Assembly: GCA_003999685.1 (NCBI GenBank)
Contig: CP021230.1
Coordinates: forward strand, 434,001-498,000
From: Taiwanofungus camphoratus
Lineage: Eukaryota; Basidiomycota; Agaricomycetes; Polyporales; Taiwanofungaceae
DNA length: 64,000 nt
Reading direction: 5' to 3'
Part shown: positions 12,401 to 23,644 of the stretch, piece by piece
How the letters are laid out: each line of letters opens with the position of its first letter
Position numbering within the stretch: position 1 is the stretch's first letter
The notes under the pieces: model-generated
Told to the model about the DNA's origin: nothing
Database searches by the model: none
The model's input: the letters and a program-made list of their open reading frames with translations, nothing else
Made by a program: the position numbers and the translations under genes

Positions 12401-12639
12401 TTACAACACTGGTGGCGACTGGTAAGCTTGGCAAGGCATGTGGCAGGAAGCTGTGGTGCCTCTGAGGCATTCATTCTTGTAGACTTCAGACTCCATACCG
12501 CCGCAAATCGGCTCATCGGCAACCAAGATCGCTTGCTCCTTGCTTCGAATTCTCAGAACGTGATGGAGATGCCAACTGGGTAGTTGTCACAACAGCATTG
12601 CCACTTGTCCGAGTCTTGGAGCTTCTGACTAGATACGGA

Positions 12640-13010
12640 TGTCGCATGTCCTAGGGCGCATCACTGACCGGTACACTTTGGCGCCTCCCGTTTTCATTAA
12701 ATATGTCGACTTTGTGGCAAAGTCATATACGATTCCACAGAACTCTTCCTGCAACTCGTCATGGGTGGTAATCTCAATGGTATGCCATCCGAATGTGTTC
12801 AGACCTACTCATTGTCCATTTGTTCTCAACATCGACACTGTAGGGAGGCCCTTCTTGATAGAGACGCGTGCATTGACTGAAGAACCGGCTCCACTTTTGC
12901 GAGCAACCACTTCGCGCTTGTTGCTCATCAATCCGGCGGTCCACTGGGGTAGAGAGATTCCCGACCCTGAAAACGGCGCTGCCAATAACTCGGGCAAAGA
13001 GTCTGGCCCT
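12640..13010 (-). pseudogene. decayed fragment of an unrecognised gene
   Basis: The minus strand reads a protein-like stretch with Ser/Ala/Val-rich sequence, then KKGLPTVSMLRTNGQ, an in-frame TGA (near 12808), and on in the same frame VGLNTFGWHTIEITTHDELQ. The stop stands where a tryptophan codon (TGG) would read smoothly, suggesting a nonsense change in a once longer gene. I do not recognise the family. It sits between a TE graveyard and an intact host gene, so it may be a gene remnant caught at the border. Confidence 0.3.
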
Positions 13011-13099
13011 CGAAGAAAATGTACGCTATCAAAGACGCCTCGTAGCCTGCGCTGTGTTTCTCAAATGGTTCATGTCTCATAGGGACCCAAAGAGATCAG

Positions 13100-13809
13100 G
13101 ATGAGACCGACGCTGAGCTGCGCAGGAGAATCATGAAAGATTTGGTCCAATCGTGGATGGATCGATTGCAGCTAATAAGCGTCATCGTATGTATATCGCT
13201 TTCATTGAAGGTGGTGGCTACTGGTTCTTACCTCCACGCAGACGACATTTTTCGCCACAATGGAAGCACAGTTGCTGGTCATCACAACGCCTGACCGGGG
13301 TGAAAAGAGTCCTCCAATCGAACAAGCTGCAAATGCTGGTCTTGCCGGTGCACTAGCGACTCACTTATTTGCAGGTGAGTGTTTAGCCTCGTGTCTTCCT
13401 TTCATTAGTCTTACCTGCTTGCTTGTCCACAGCTATAGTATCGTTTCTGTCGGCCTTCTTTCTGATCCGTTACAGGGTCAGAGAAGCTAAGCGGGAAGAG
13501 CAGAAGGTTGAGACAGGGATCACACCTCCCTCCACGACATCATCGGAGCTTCCCGTAATCTTCAGTTCCAACCCTCACCTTGAGCAGGTCGGCCCGTTCA
13601 GCAAGAGACAACCCCCTACTCATTTACTGCATCACTTGCATTCCTTGTGCATGGGGCTCGCTGCAGTGGGCTTCGTGCTCGCACTGACGGGGACGCTGTG
13701 CTATACGTGGGCTCGCTTGCCAAGGAGCGTAAGCACCTTTGCTACAGCTTGCATGGGGGTATGCGGAGTTACTACTGTCTTCACCATTGTTTTGGCAGCT
13801 TATGATTAA
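13100..13809 (+). CDS. fungal multi-pass membrane protein, copy 1 (5' end not fixed)
   Basis: Three exons are clear: 13100-13196 (ending WMDRLQLISVI), 13242-13374 (starting TTFFATMEAQLL) and 13433-13809. The protein has a first hydrophobic helix at the exon 1/2 junction, a second reading AAIVSFLSAFFLIRY, a hydrophilic loop, and a C-terminal pair of helices (LCMGLAAVGFVLALTGTLCY and the stretch ending at AAYD). It is a paralogue of the genes at 57187-58169 and 59251-60295, sharing W-x-x-RLQLIS, the TTFFA start of exon 2, GALxxHxxxA and PKSVSxFxTAC-like blocks. The function is unknown; the family looks fungal-specific. The start codon is unclear, because no ATG lies upstream in frame before a plausible splice acceptor at 13098-13099. 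Confidence 0.6.
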
Positions 13810-14059
13810 ACGGACCTGTACGTTGTCCTTCACGACTGCGCACCAGTCTCTTGAGACTTTAACAAGACTTTCTAATGGAATGACGCATAATGATTGCATG
13901 TAATCTCCGCTTGGCTTCTTGAGGAGTGAGCGTATACAGCATATCTTACATAATCATCAATGATGAATGTTTAGACAGTGTAAGAAACCCAACTATGCTC
14001 TTTATAGGTTGCTCTTGAACTGTGCAAGAGCGAGAGGTTGATCTGACGATACGATTAAC

Positions 14060-16313
14060 CTAACAATTGGTAAATAAAGGGTATTTGCACAGCTTACACG
14101 TGGACTTGAAGAGGTGGTCTTCCGGAGTCATCACGAAGTGCGATGTCAGAGCACTCGCATCCACCATTTCTGGAACAAGCTCGTTCACTGTGCGTGCGCC
14201 CAATAAGCGCATGTCCATTTCGAACTCATCCTGCAAAACAGTAGATCAGAAGGCTTGTCGTGGTCGGTGCTCGTTTAGCACCTACACGGAAGATTTGGAT
14301 GGCTCTCTCCACTCCTGCCTGCCCATAGCTACAGAAGGCATACAAGAACGGCCTACCGACGCCTACAGCCTTCGCGCCGAGCGCGAGTGCCTTGAGCACG
14401 TCACTAGCACGCCGGACACCACCATCGACGTATAATTCGAAGTTGGGATTCGGGAAGTATCCACGGGCCTTGAGAGCAGCAACCACTTCAACGAGGATCT
14501 CCAAACCAGAACGGGAGGTGTCGAGCTGGCGGCCACCATGGTTGGAGCACACAATGCCTTGAACACCGGCTTCGTATGCAAGGATGGCATCTTCGGCTGA
14601 TGCAATGCCTTTTAGGATGATCGGCACTTGGAAAAAAAAGCAGATATGAATGGACAAGCACGTTGAAGTTACGGCAAAATGACTCACTTTTCGTGATGCT
14701 CCTGAACCACGGGATATCTTTCCATGAGAGACTGGGGTCAATGAACGACTGGTCGGGCACGTACTCAGAAGATTGAGCGGTGTTAAACGGTGGAAAGACG
14801 AACGCTAATGGCCCTGGCGACTCCTTCGTCCTTCTTGACCTTCTGCCCCTTCTCCTTCTGAACCTCAGCAACGCCATCGTCATCAACAAACTTCATACGC
14901 ATGTCCTTCTCACGTCGCGCAAGCTGAGGAGCATCAACGGTGATGAACAATCCCTTGACACCTCGTTTCTCCGCATGTTGAACGTACTTCTTCGTGATCT
15001 CACGGTCGCCGTTGACGTACCTGAATCCTGTTAGAAACAATCCTCAACTTATGCAATTTCTGAAAACAGTACAATTGTAGGAAGAATGGCTGGCCAGGGC
15101 TAGCTGCATTGACAATGTCATCGAAAGAGCAGGACGCCAATGTTGCGATCTAATGTTCACAAACACCTGCTAGATAAACAAAGTTGAGCTCTGAATGAAC
15201 GGATGAACACACCATCTGAATTACTCCATGCTTGGCAGCCGCTCGCGTGAGACAGAGCTCACCATCGGGGTGGCCGAGCTTTCCCAGAGCAGTCGCTGAC
15301 TACTCACAGTCGCAGATCAGACGATATTTATCACCTTGAATGTGACGCTTACAATATACACAGGAAGACTCGATTTTTGGCCTAGGATTGTCGTTGACCA
15401 GTCTATGGTAGAGACATCGCGGAGGATGCGCGGGCGGAACCAAACACTGCACCGGGCAAAATGTGAAGCACACTGTGCACATGATGCTTACAGATATATA
15501 GTGCCCACCGTTGGTATGCCATGCGGTTTTCTCTGAGAGATATCTCGTCATCCGATCCTGAAGAATAGTACGCCTGTGAAGCAAAGTAAGTAGATATACA
15601 TCGTTTCTTTGAAATAGGAGAACTTTCATACCCAGCCCTTAGCTGGAATAACCGTTTTAGCCACAGTCTAGGGTCACAATTAGAAGTGCTATAGAGTATA
15701 TCTGATATGCATGCGAACCTCGAAGTCGTGGAGGTTGAGAATGTTGTCCAGAGGCGGCCGCGCGTCCATGAGGATTTGTCGTTGCTTCTCCTCTTCCGTG
15801 ACTTCTTTGGTCGCTTTGACTATGGTGTTGGTATCAACGACACCAAGACTATGCGTAATCGGATTCGTCAATGGCTCAGGCAACTTTGGCATGGTCGACA
15901 CTTACTGTTTCTCAATGGGTAAGTTGGTGGTGATGGCATCAGGTGGATGAATAGGCTCATAAGCTTCACTACCAAAGCGAATGAGTAAAAGTTGCACGAT
16001 AACTTCGGAAGACAATAACACAAAAACACCTACGTTGCATCCCTGCCGGCGTATTTGAGAATGATCTTGCTGCCTCCAGGATGTTCTGGCGAGACAGCGT
16101 GATAAGCATCCTGACACATCAGATGTTCACGTGAAACTCGCCATCAAGAAAATCTGTCACATCGTACACTTTACCTGTAAATTAATCGCTCATCAGAATG
16201 ATTTTTTGTGTTGGCAATGCGCTAAAGGACTTGCCATGCACAATGATCCAGCAGCTCTCTCGGCTTGCGTGAGCGGCAACCTCTGGACCAGTAAGAACAC
16301 GAATATCGGACAT
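14060..16313 (-). CDS. flavocytochrome b2-type FMN 2-hydroxyacid dehydrogenase, copy 1
   Basis: A many-exon gene on the minus strand, starting at the ATG at 16313. The N-terminal cytochrome b5 domain has haem ligands in DEHPGGSKII and in YEPIHPP, 23 residues apart as in yeast cytochrome b2. The C-terminal FMN barrel carries AYYSSGSDDE (substrate-binding Tyr), LYVNGDR, VTVDAPQL-type (ITVDAPQLARRE) flavin loop, PIILKG (catalytic Lys region), SNHGGRQLD (active-site His/Arg) and VDGGVRR. Family members oxidise L-lactate (yeast CYB2) or glyoxylate (glyoxylate dehydrogenase of brown-rot fungi), passing electrons to cytochrome c. All motifs are intact. The first two introns appear to use GC donors (CATG|GCAAGT and GATG|GCGAGT). 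There is no obvious mitochondrial presequence. It is paralogous to the gene at 20815-23644. Confidence 0.88.
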
Positions 16314-17239
16314 ATTGATAAAGTCTAAGTACTGATATCAGAATGATATCACCCCTGAACATGGAAGCCTTTTCAAGTTGATGCAACGGAATATGCGGCT
16401 CCCGTTTTCATCCCGTTGACGCACAAGACCCTGATCGACGACGGAGCTGTGGAGGCTCGGGATTATATTCCTGCTCCGCAGGAAAGACGACGAAAAGCTG
16501 CGACCGGTGTTAGATCGGCGAGGCTACGAACACATAATTTACCTATCTTGTTGCGAAGCGGAACCTGACTGAATCGCAGTTTGACCAATGAAGCATGAAA
16601 GCCCGCCTCAGCAATTATAATGTAGAACAATAGCTGCAGATCCCGCTGCTATTTTCTATGGCACAATACCGCATCAGATATCCTATTCACATATCTCGAA
16701 TGCACAGCGTTCATGAATAAGCTTGCCTTATTTCCCTTCTCATGACTTGTCCGAATTTCGGGAACTTCGTGTACCACGTCCTCTTTAACACCGTAAAATG
16801 GGTAAGAACCGCCACTCTGGCGCCGAGAGCAGTCTAGCTATGGATATCCTGCTCGGTCACAACACGTCAGTAGAGTGTGTCCGGCACCGGGGCCCATCGG
16901 AGAAGGCGAGACATCAGAGTCGAATACATCGTCTACTCAGCGGTGAGCATCTCATTCACATTTTTCCTATGGAGCGTGATTCTTGCCTCTTTAGTTGGAA
17001 TATGCGTCCTTCCATGTTACACTGAACATAGCGGAAAGTCTAGTAACTTTGGCTTGTCGGTCACGCGCTATAACGTAGTAGGTACCGTGACGCTTGCCAG
17101 TGAAGTCACGTGACAAAGACAAATGGGCAGATAAGATTAGATGAGATCTATTCAGTAAAAGGACCTTTAAGATACATCAAAGATGCTGTTTCTTGACTTG
17201 GGTGGGCTAGACTCTACTTATAAACACAATAGCATTGTA
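16314..17239. other. intergenic, no gene recognised
   Basis: Upstream of the minus-strand dehydrogenase. It should contain that gene's promoter, but I see no convincing TATA or repeat. Short open frames here (for example 16798-17113) have no family resemblance or splice support. Confidence 0.4.
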
Positions 17240-18038
17240 CCACCAGAGATGGCACATCATCTTCTGCCATGAACTATGATCAGCAAATATGATTGCATAT
17301 TGTGCTGGGACCTTTATCTGTGTAACATATGGCTCCACAAATTTAAACATATTTATGAGTATCTATAAGTTACTGGAGCACAAATTCTGGATTCTTATTG
17401 TTCTAGCATGTACAATTTACCTATCTGAATATGTGAGCAGCCAATAGTCTTAATCACATTGTAAATTTAATACCAGATATGACAGTTCTCTCACTATTTT
17501 TTGAATATACCAACATGGGCAATCCTAAATATATTTATCTAATATTCTGCTGTAGAATATATGTCACACATTCTAAATGTGGATCCACATATACAATAGT
17601 AAAAATGCAAATTCAAGGTATATTGATGTCATGTAGTAATTCACTGCCAGAACAGTCCTATATGACATCAACATATCTTGAATTGGCATTTTCACTATCA
17701 TATCTTGACAATCCACATTTAGAATGTGTTATGTATATTGGACAGCAGAATATTAGATAAATATATTTAGGATTGCCCATGTTGGTATATTCAAAAAATA
17801 GTGAGAGAACTGATGTCATATCTGGTACTCAATTTACAATGTTATTAAGACTGCTCACATATTCAAATAGGCAAATTGTACATGCTAGAACAATAAGAAT
17901 CTAGAATTTGCACTTCATAACTTGTGAATACCCATAAATATATTTGGGATTTTCACACAGGCAAAGTTCTCAGCATTGGTCACAATATGCAACCACATTA
18001 GCATTTCACGGTCAGAGATCATGTGCCGTCTCCAGTGC
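17240..18038. mobile_element. ~800-bp near-full-length palindrome (foldback/MITE-like element)
   Basis: Two arms of nearly 390 bp are inverted copies of each other with a loop of about 20 nt near 17640. For example, a segment around 17379-17440 (ATTCTTATTGTTCTAGCATG) returns inverted around 17855-17905, and CCTAAATATATTTATCTAAT near 17525 returns inverted near 17755. The outer ends, CCACCAGAGATGGCACAT and the inverted complement GCACTGGAGACGGCACAT, are flanked by TA (17238-17239 and 18039-18040), pointing to the Tc1/mariner superfamily. It is AT-rich with no credible gene. A transcript across it would fold into a long hairpin and could feed small-RNA production. Confidence 0.75.
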
Positions 18039-18040
18039 TA

Positions 18041-18598
18041 GTCGCTATCCGCCCTATCTCCGCTCGGATTGAAAGTACATTCGACAGGAACTGTCTTGTC
18101 TTACATCAGCGCCCTCTTCTTTCAAGAACGCAGGAAGCCGTAATAGGCAGATCTGAACTTGTGTGTCCCCGTCTGACTTGTATAAACAACATTTCATGTA
18201 CCGGACATATCATTTGCCGAGACCACGTAAGGAGCTGTGTACGTCCATTTCCCAATCTGCAATCGCCAAGGCCAAGCAAGAGTACCAAGAGTAACTTACG
18301 AGCGCGCACACTGAAGACGTTTTAGCAGTTCGGAACCTTAATTTCCTCCGGTCGTCTCCATATGGATTCTGTCGGTCTATGGCCGCTCTAACGCCCCAAA
18401 ATGTCGTTCCGCGGCACAGCATGCATCATGAGCATGGTTGCATAACCTTGGCCCAGGCATGTGGAATACAATGTTCTACTTCTCATCGCCTTGCGGGGCT
18501 CAGCTCGGTGTTACTGTCCATTGCGCGATCCGGTTTTCCGGACCAGCAAACTTTGACTGACGCCTTAGTCCGGTATAGTTTATGATTATTCCTGCAGA
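18041..18598. other. intergenic, no gene recognised
   Basis: Single-copy-looking sequence between the palindromic element and the ICL/PEPM gene promoter. Short overlapping frames on both strands look random. It probably holds upstream control sequence for the gene at 18720. Confidence 0.4.
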
Positions 18599-18719
18599 TA
18601 TAAAAATGAACGGAAGGGAAAGCTTTATACCTCCAATCCAGCCCTCCCTTTTCCTGGACGGACATCTTTCTCCTACATCTTCTATATCTTTATTCTCCTC
18701 CCATTTGCATTATTAGACA
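18599..18719 (+). promoter_or_regulatory. core promoter of the ICL/PEPM gene
   Basis: A TATA box (ATATAAAAATG context, 18597-18607) lies about 120 bp before the ATG. A long pyrimidine-rich tract from about 18646 to 18700 (CTCCCTTTTCC, then CTTTCTCC and CTCCTCCC words) follows, as is common at transcription starts of strongly expressed fungal genes. This is inference from sequence only. Confidence 0.55.
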
Positions 18720-20237
18720 ATGCCCGGTCTCGACTACTTCAGGGAGCCGCAGCCGATCCAGACTACGACCGATGCTAGCGCAGGCACCGGGGTAGAGATA
18801 GTCACGCCAGTCTCGGAGGCCACGAGCCCGCTGGATGGTGTTGTTCATCGCAATCTGAACGTGTACTCCAATCCGCGACTCGACCCAAAGAACTACCTTG
18901 AGGGGCCGCTGTCGTGGAACCCCGCTACCCGTCTCCGACAGATGCTTGCAAGACCTGGTATCGTCGTAAGTGTTCATTTGGATTTCCAGCCCTTCGCCAC
19001 ATCTCATCTCGCACCGCGCGCAGATTGCGCCAGGTATTTGTGACGGCATCAGCGCCCGCTGCGCACTGGAGGCAGGGTTCGATTGCTTATACCAAAGGTA
19101 GCGCTGAAGCGTTGAAGTCATTTGCAATACTCATAATTTTCCTTAGCGGGGCTGCCACCACGGCTTCGCGCCTTGGCATGCCCGACTTGGCCATCGCTAC
19201 CCTAAACGACTTCGTTCAGGTACGCGTCTTTTGAAAACTGTTAGCATGTTCCCTCTGACCTTTGTGTAGAGCGCGCAGATGGTGTGCAGCCTGGACCCCA
19301 CCGTGCCTGTCATCGCCGATGCCGATACTGGGTGAGTCAAGTCCGATCAGTGTGATGCTGGATGTGGGTTGCTGAGATACTTGTCTAGATTTGGTGGTCC
19401 CGCGAATGTGGCGCGCACAGTCACGCAGTACGTCCGTGCAGGCGTGGCAGGGATGCACATCGAAGACCAAGTGCAGACCAAGCGCTGCGGCCACTTGATG
19501 GGCAAGCAAGTCGTCTCCAGGGAAGAGTTCATCACTCGCATCCGCGCAGCTGTTATTGCACGTGACTCGATCCCGGGTGGATCTGACTTTGTAAGGAAAT
19601 CCATTAGCTGCCGGCTGTTACGGCGATGATTGATCGATGACGTCAGGTCATCATCGGGCGGACTGACTCTGCGCAAGTTCTCGGCATGGAAGAAGCTGTC
19701 ACGCGGCTCAAGCTTGCAGCAGATGCTGGCGCTGATGTGTGCTTCATCGAGGGCGTGAAGACCGCTGACCTTCTCAAGTCAACAGTCGAGGCTCTGGCCC
19801 CTAAGCCCGTGAGCTGTTTGTGTGGTTCACTTGATGGTCACGGGCTGAGAAGGTTTTCAGGTCCTCGTCAACGTCATATCTGGCGGTCTCACGCCTTCCT
19901 TTACTTGCCAGGAAGCCGAAGCCATGGGAGCCAAGATTATCAGTATGTTCTCCGAATACAGGCACGGGCACGCAGCTGATTGCACTGGGCACAGTCTTCT
20001 CTTTGGTCTCCTGCGTAGCGGCTGTGCACGGCATCCGGGCTGCTATGCAGTCATTGAAGAAGACTGGGACAGACTTCTCTTCCGCGAAGGGGATGGATCC
20101 CAAGGCCTTCTTCGAAGTCATGGGTACGTTGACCAGCTACATACTCGGACTTGACTGAAGGCTGATATCTTCTAGGTCTCGACGACGTCGTCCGATTGGA
20201 CGCTCAGGCAGGCGGAAAGGCGTTCCAAGTCGTGTAA
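18720..20237 (+). CDS. isocitrate lyase/PEP mutase superfamily lyase
   Basis: Nine exons can be spliced in frame: 18720-18965, 19024-19097, 19147-19219, 19270-19331, 19389-19590, 19647-19808, 19861-19942, 19995-20123 and 20176-20237. They give about 363 residues ending KAFQVV. Motifs of the superfamily are all present: PGICDGISAR near residue 85, QSGAATTASRLGMPD, VIADADTGFGG (metal-binding Asp), HIEDQV, the catalytic-Cys loop KRCGHLMGK, and IIGRTDS. This fits methylisocitrate/2,3-dimethylmalate lyase-like enzymes, or oxaloacetate acetylhydrolase, which makes oxalate. It is much shorter than true glyoxylate-cycle isocitrate lyase (>500 residues). The OAH marker serine needs alignment; the relevant loop reads NVISGGLTPS. 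It sits between two flavocytochrome b2-type genes. Confidence 0.88.
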
Positions 20238-20814
20238 TTTCCCCCTGTTGCGCATACTCTGGCCTGGTTACCCTGAGCGTGTTTGTTCGCTGCATACATG
20301 CTATCTTCTATCACGGAATCATTTTTATCTCCAAGCAGTGGTACCTGCAAGTGTGTAATACGTGTCCTCCTAGATCAATCGCAATATATATGTCGTGTGC
20401 TTCGGTCTTGTAACGTGTGTGCGGGGCTATGCGGGGCCCCGCACTAGATGGTCGTATCACGATCAGGCCGACAGTAACAAGGTGGCCGCCATTCGTCGAG
20501 CGGAAGAAGGGGGATGATCGTGACTCCGCGCCTGTCGTTCGGCTTTCCTATTCCGCTGCTCGTTTGCCGCTCCCCGTTTGCTTGTGATCTCTGGTACGTG
20601 CGACGTTGGCTACCCGCTCATGACCGCCGCACGCCCTCGCGATATAACCTCGGGCCTCCGTAGCGCCTCCGTCTCCGCCGGCAGGCACGGCCCGGCATAT
20701 CGGAAAAGCCATTCAACGCCCCCATGGCTGCAGCGTTCTCCGCATTTCGGGTGTCTGTCGGGCTTTCGTCCTTGACTCAGACGGTCACTACCACTGTTCA
20801 CTCTGGGATCCAAT
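20238..20814. other. intergenic, promoter region of dehydrogenase copy 2
   Basis: GC-rich sequence with a small palindrome (GCGGGGCTATGCGGGGCCCCGC near 20421 is partly self-complementary). No gene is seen. It probably holds the terminator of the ICL/PEPM gene and the promoter of the gene at 20815. Confidence 0.4.
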
Positions 20815-23644
20815 ATGGCGACGTCGCTGGGAAAGATGCTCTCGGGGAAGACGGTTGCGGAGCACAATAGTCGGGACAGTTGTTGGATCATCGTGCATGG
20901 TATGTTCCGGTCTCTTGTCTGTTCACAGTCGCGAGCATTACCACGCAATCATGCTGCGAAAGCACATTGCACGCATTTACTTGACCATGCACTTCTGCCT
21001 CCTGCAGGCGAACATCGAGATAATGCGCAACCGATGTCGCTCTGTTAGCGTGAAGTTCCTTGTTGACTTGGATGGAACATTGCGCTCTATTAGCAAGTTG
21101 AACTCTACTGGACCTGATGTTAACTGAAATAGTGCGCGGGTTTGAGATGTCTGTCCGTTCCGAATTCGCTGTCCACGTTGTCGAGAAGAGATATGCCCAT
21201 TGGAGCGCACTCTTGGGCAATGGGACTGTTCAACATTTGCATAGATGACCTGAATGAGACGCTGATAAGCATGCAATGACAGGCAAAGCGTACGATGTCA
21301 CAGAGTTTCTGCCTCGTAAGTCTTCATTTGCGAATCATATGTGCAGCTTGATCCTCACGTCCGCGTTTATGCATCTAAAGACCATCCCGGTATGTGGGTT
21401 CAGCCTGGACGCTAAGACGCGGGGATTAAGTACATGTATAGGGGGAAGCAAGATCATCTTGAAGTATGCTGGGAAAGATGCTACGTGAGTTACCTATCAG
21501 AACCAACTGATGGCGACATTGACGGTACTCTATAGAGCCGAATATGACCCAATACACCCCCCAGATGCGATTACGAAGCACTTGCCGCCTGAGAAGCAGT
21601 AAGCAGGCATTATATAGCCCAAACCATCTGCCTCACACCCTGCTTTAGCTTAGGCGGTGTGGACCCGGATACGATATCGAAGGTTGAAGTTCAAACGACA
21701 GATGAAGAGAAGGCTCGTCAGCAACGGGTGGCACTAAGACCTCCGCTCACTGAGATTCTCAATCTGCATGATTTTGAGGTATTAGTTTCGGTTTCGTAAG
21801 TTGAGGAACATGACCGAACCCGCATTTCAACCTCCTGTTGTAGGCGATAGCTCGGCTGGTCATGTCAGAAAAGGCTTGGGCGTACTACAGCTCAGCTGCA
21901 GATGATGAAATAACTCACCGAGAGAATCATGCAGCCTACCACCGGTTAGTCATTTCTGACCCTATGTCAATTGGCATTCGTGTTCTCACTGTCGACTAGG
22001 ATATGGTTTCGACCACGCATTCTGCGCGACGTGAGTCACCTAGACTGGTCGACAAAAATTCTTGGGCACTATTCTAGCATGCCAATATACATCGTAAGTT
22101 CGCCCAGCTTAGCTCTTTCAAAGATCTGACATACGGAAATCAGACCGCGACTGCCCTCGGCAAACTGGGGCACCCGGATGGCGAGCTGAATCTGACCAGG
22201 GCTGCCGCGAAGCACAATGTCATTCAAATGGTCTGTCTGCTGTCTGCTCATTCTTTCTCAGGCAGATCCTGACATAGATGCAGATACCCACTCTGGCTTC
22301 ATGCTCTTTTGACGAGATGGTCGACGCGGCGCAGCCGGGCCAAGTCCAGTTCCTTCAGCTGTAAGTGTCAGGTTCGAGACAGGGCTTCCCTGTCAAGTGG
22401 TACCTAGAATAACCTATATGTGCCTGATTCTGCAGCTATGTAAACGGGGACAGAGAGATTACCAAGAAATTCATCCAACATGCGGAGAAGCGTGGGATCA
22501 AGGGCCTGTTCGTCACTGTCGACGCCCCTCAGCTCGGCCGTCGCGAAAAGGTACGGGTTGCCACCGTGTGTGGCCTATGCTCACTGATCTGGTCACGACA
22601 GGACATGCGCATGAAGTTCGACGCGGAGGATCCTGCTGAAGTCACGGATAACAAACAGCAAGACAAAGTCGACCGTTCTCAGGGAGCGGCTCGCGCTATC
22701 AGTGTGAGTGGTTCTGCTATTGAGATGTTGGTTCACCTGGCTGAACATGCGTCCTACGACAGTCTTTCATTGATACAACCCTTGATTGGAAAGACCTGCC
22801 CTGGTTCAAGACTATAACGAAGAGTACGTGAATGACAAGCAGGGCGGACAGCGCGTGTTGACAAGGCGAAAATTACAGTGCCTATCATCCTCAAGGGCGT
22901 GCAATGCTGGGAAGTGAGTGATATTTCTACTTTCAGATGGTCATCTTCCTCATGCTCTCGAATAGGACGCGGTGCAAGCGTATGATGCGGGCGTCGCTGG
23001 ATGCGTCTTGTCCAATCACGGCGGCCGGCAGCTCGACTTTGCGCGTTCCGGCATCGAAATCCTTGTCGAAGTCACCACGATGCTCAAGGAGAAGCGGGGC
23101 GTGACCTTCCCAAACGAGAGGTTCCAGCTCTTCGTTGATGGAGGGGTGCGACGTGCGACGGATGTTCTCAAGGCTATCTCCCTCGGAGCTACTGCCGGTG
23201 CGTCGATCACACCCATTCGGTCCTGCATGATGATAACTCATGGCGGATGATATTGATAGTGGGCATCGGACGTCCGTTCTTGTATGCTTACTCGGCGTAT
23301 GGGCAGGAGGGTGTTGAGAGAGCACTCCAGATCCTGCACGTGGGTATAATTTCCGTTGGGCATGCTGAGCAAGAGTCTGATCTCGTTGCTTTCTCGATGT
23401 GCAGGACGAGTTCGAGATGAGCATGCGGCTGCTTGGTGCCAGGACAGTCAAGGAACTCGTCCCCGAGATGGTCGATGCTTCCTCCATTCACCAGCATATT
23501 GTCTCCGTTCCGACAGACCGGCTGTACGAGTCGAATTGTGAGTGGTCTTCTCATCGCTGAAAACGCGACTGCCCTACTTATCAACGCGTTGCAGACGAGA
23601 GTATTTCGTCTGCCCGACTCAGAGAGACCAAGCCCAGGTTATGA
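20815..23644 (+). CDS. flavocytochrome b2-type FMN 2-hydroxyacid dehydrogenase, copy 2
   Basis: Hand-splicing gives 18 exons and 509 residues, close to mature yeast cytochrome b2 (511). The cytochrome b5 domain begins at once (KTVAEHNSRDSCWIIVHG). The haem ligands are His41 (HHPGGSK) and His64 (YDPIHPP), 23 residues apart. The His41-Pro-Gly core depends on a 9-nt micro-exon, 21381-21389. The FMN barrel has AYYSSAADDE, LYVNGDRE, VTVDAPQLGRRE, PIILKG, SNHGGRQLD (His near 363), VDGGVRR and GIGRPFLYAYSAYGQ, so it looks catalytically whole. The substrate may be L-lactate or glyoxylate; sequence alone does not decide. The last residues are KPRL, a weak match to a peroxisomal PTS1. Intron 1 (20900-21282) is unusually long at 383 nt. 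Confidence 0.9.
21381..21389 (+). other. 9-nt micro-exon encoding the haem-ligand core
   Basis: ACCATCCCG lies between an acceptor (CTAAAG) and a donor (GTATGT). Joined to the exons at 21283-21315 and 21442-21484 it gives FLPHHPGGSKIILKYAGKD, a textbook cytochrome b5 haem motif. Skipping it loses the axial histidine. Confidence 0.8.

Noticed and set aside
17479-17760. 93-codon open frame in the hairpin element
   Set aside because: It spans the arms and loop of the palindrome, so its sequence is determined by the inverted repeat. No protein features.
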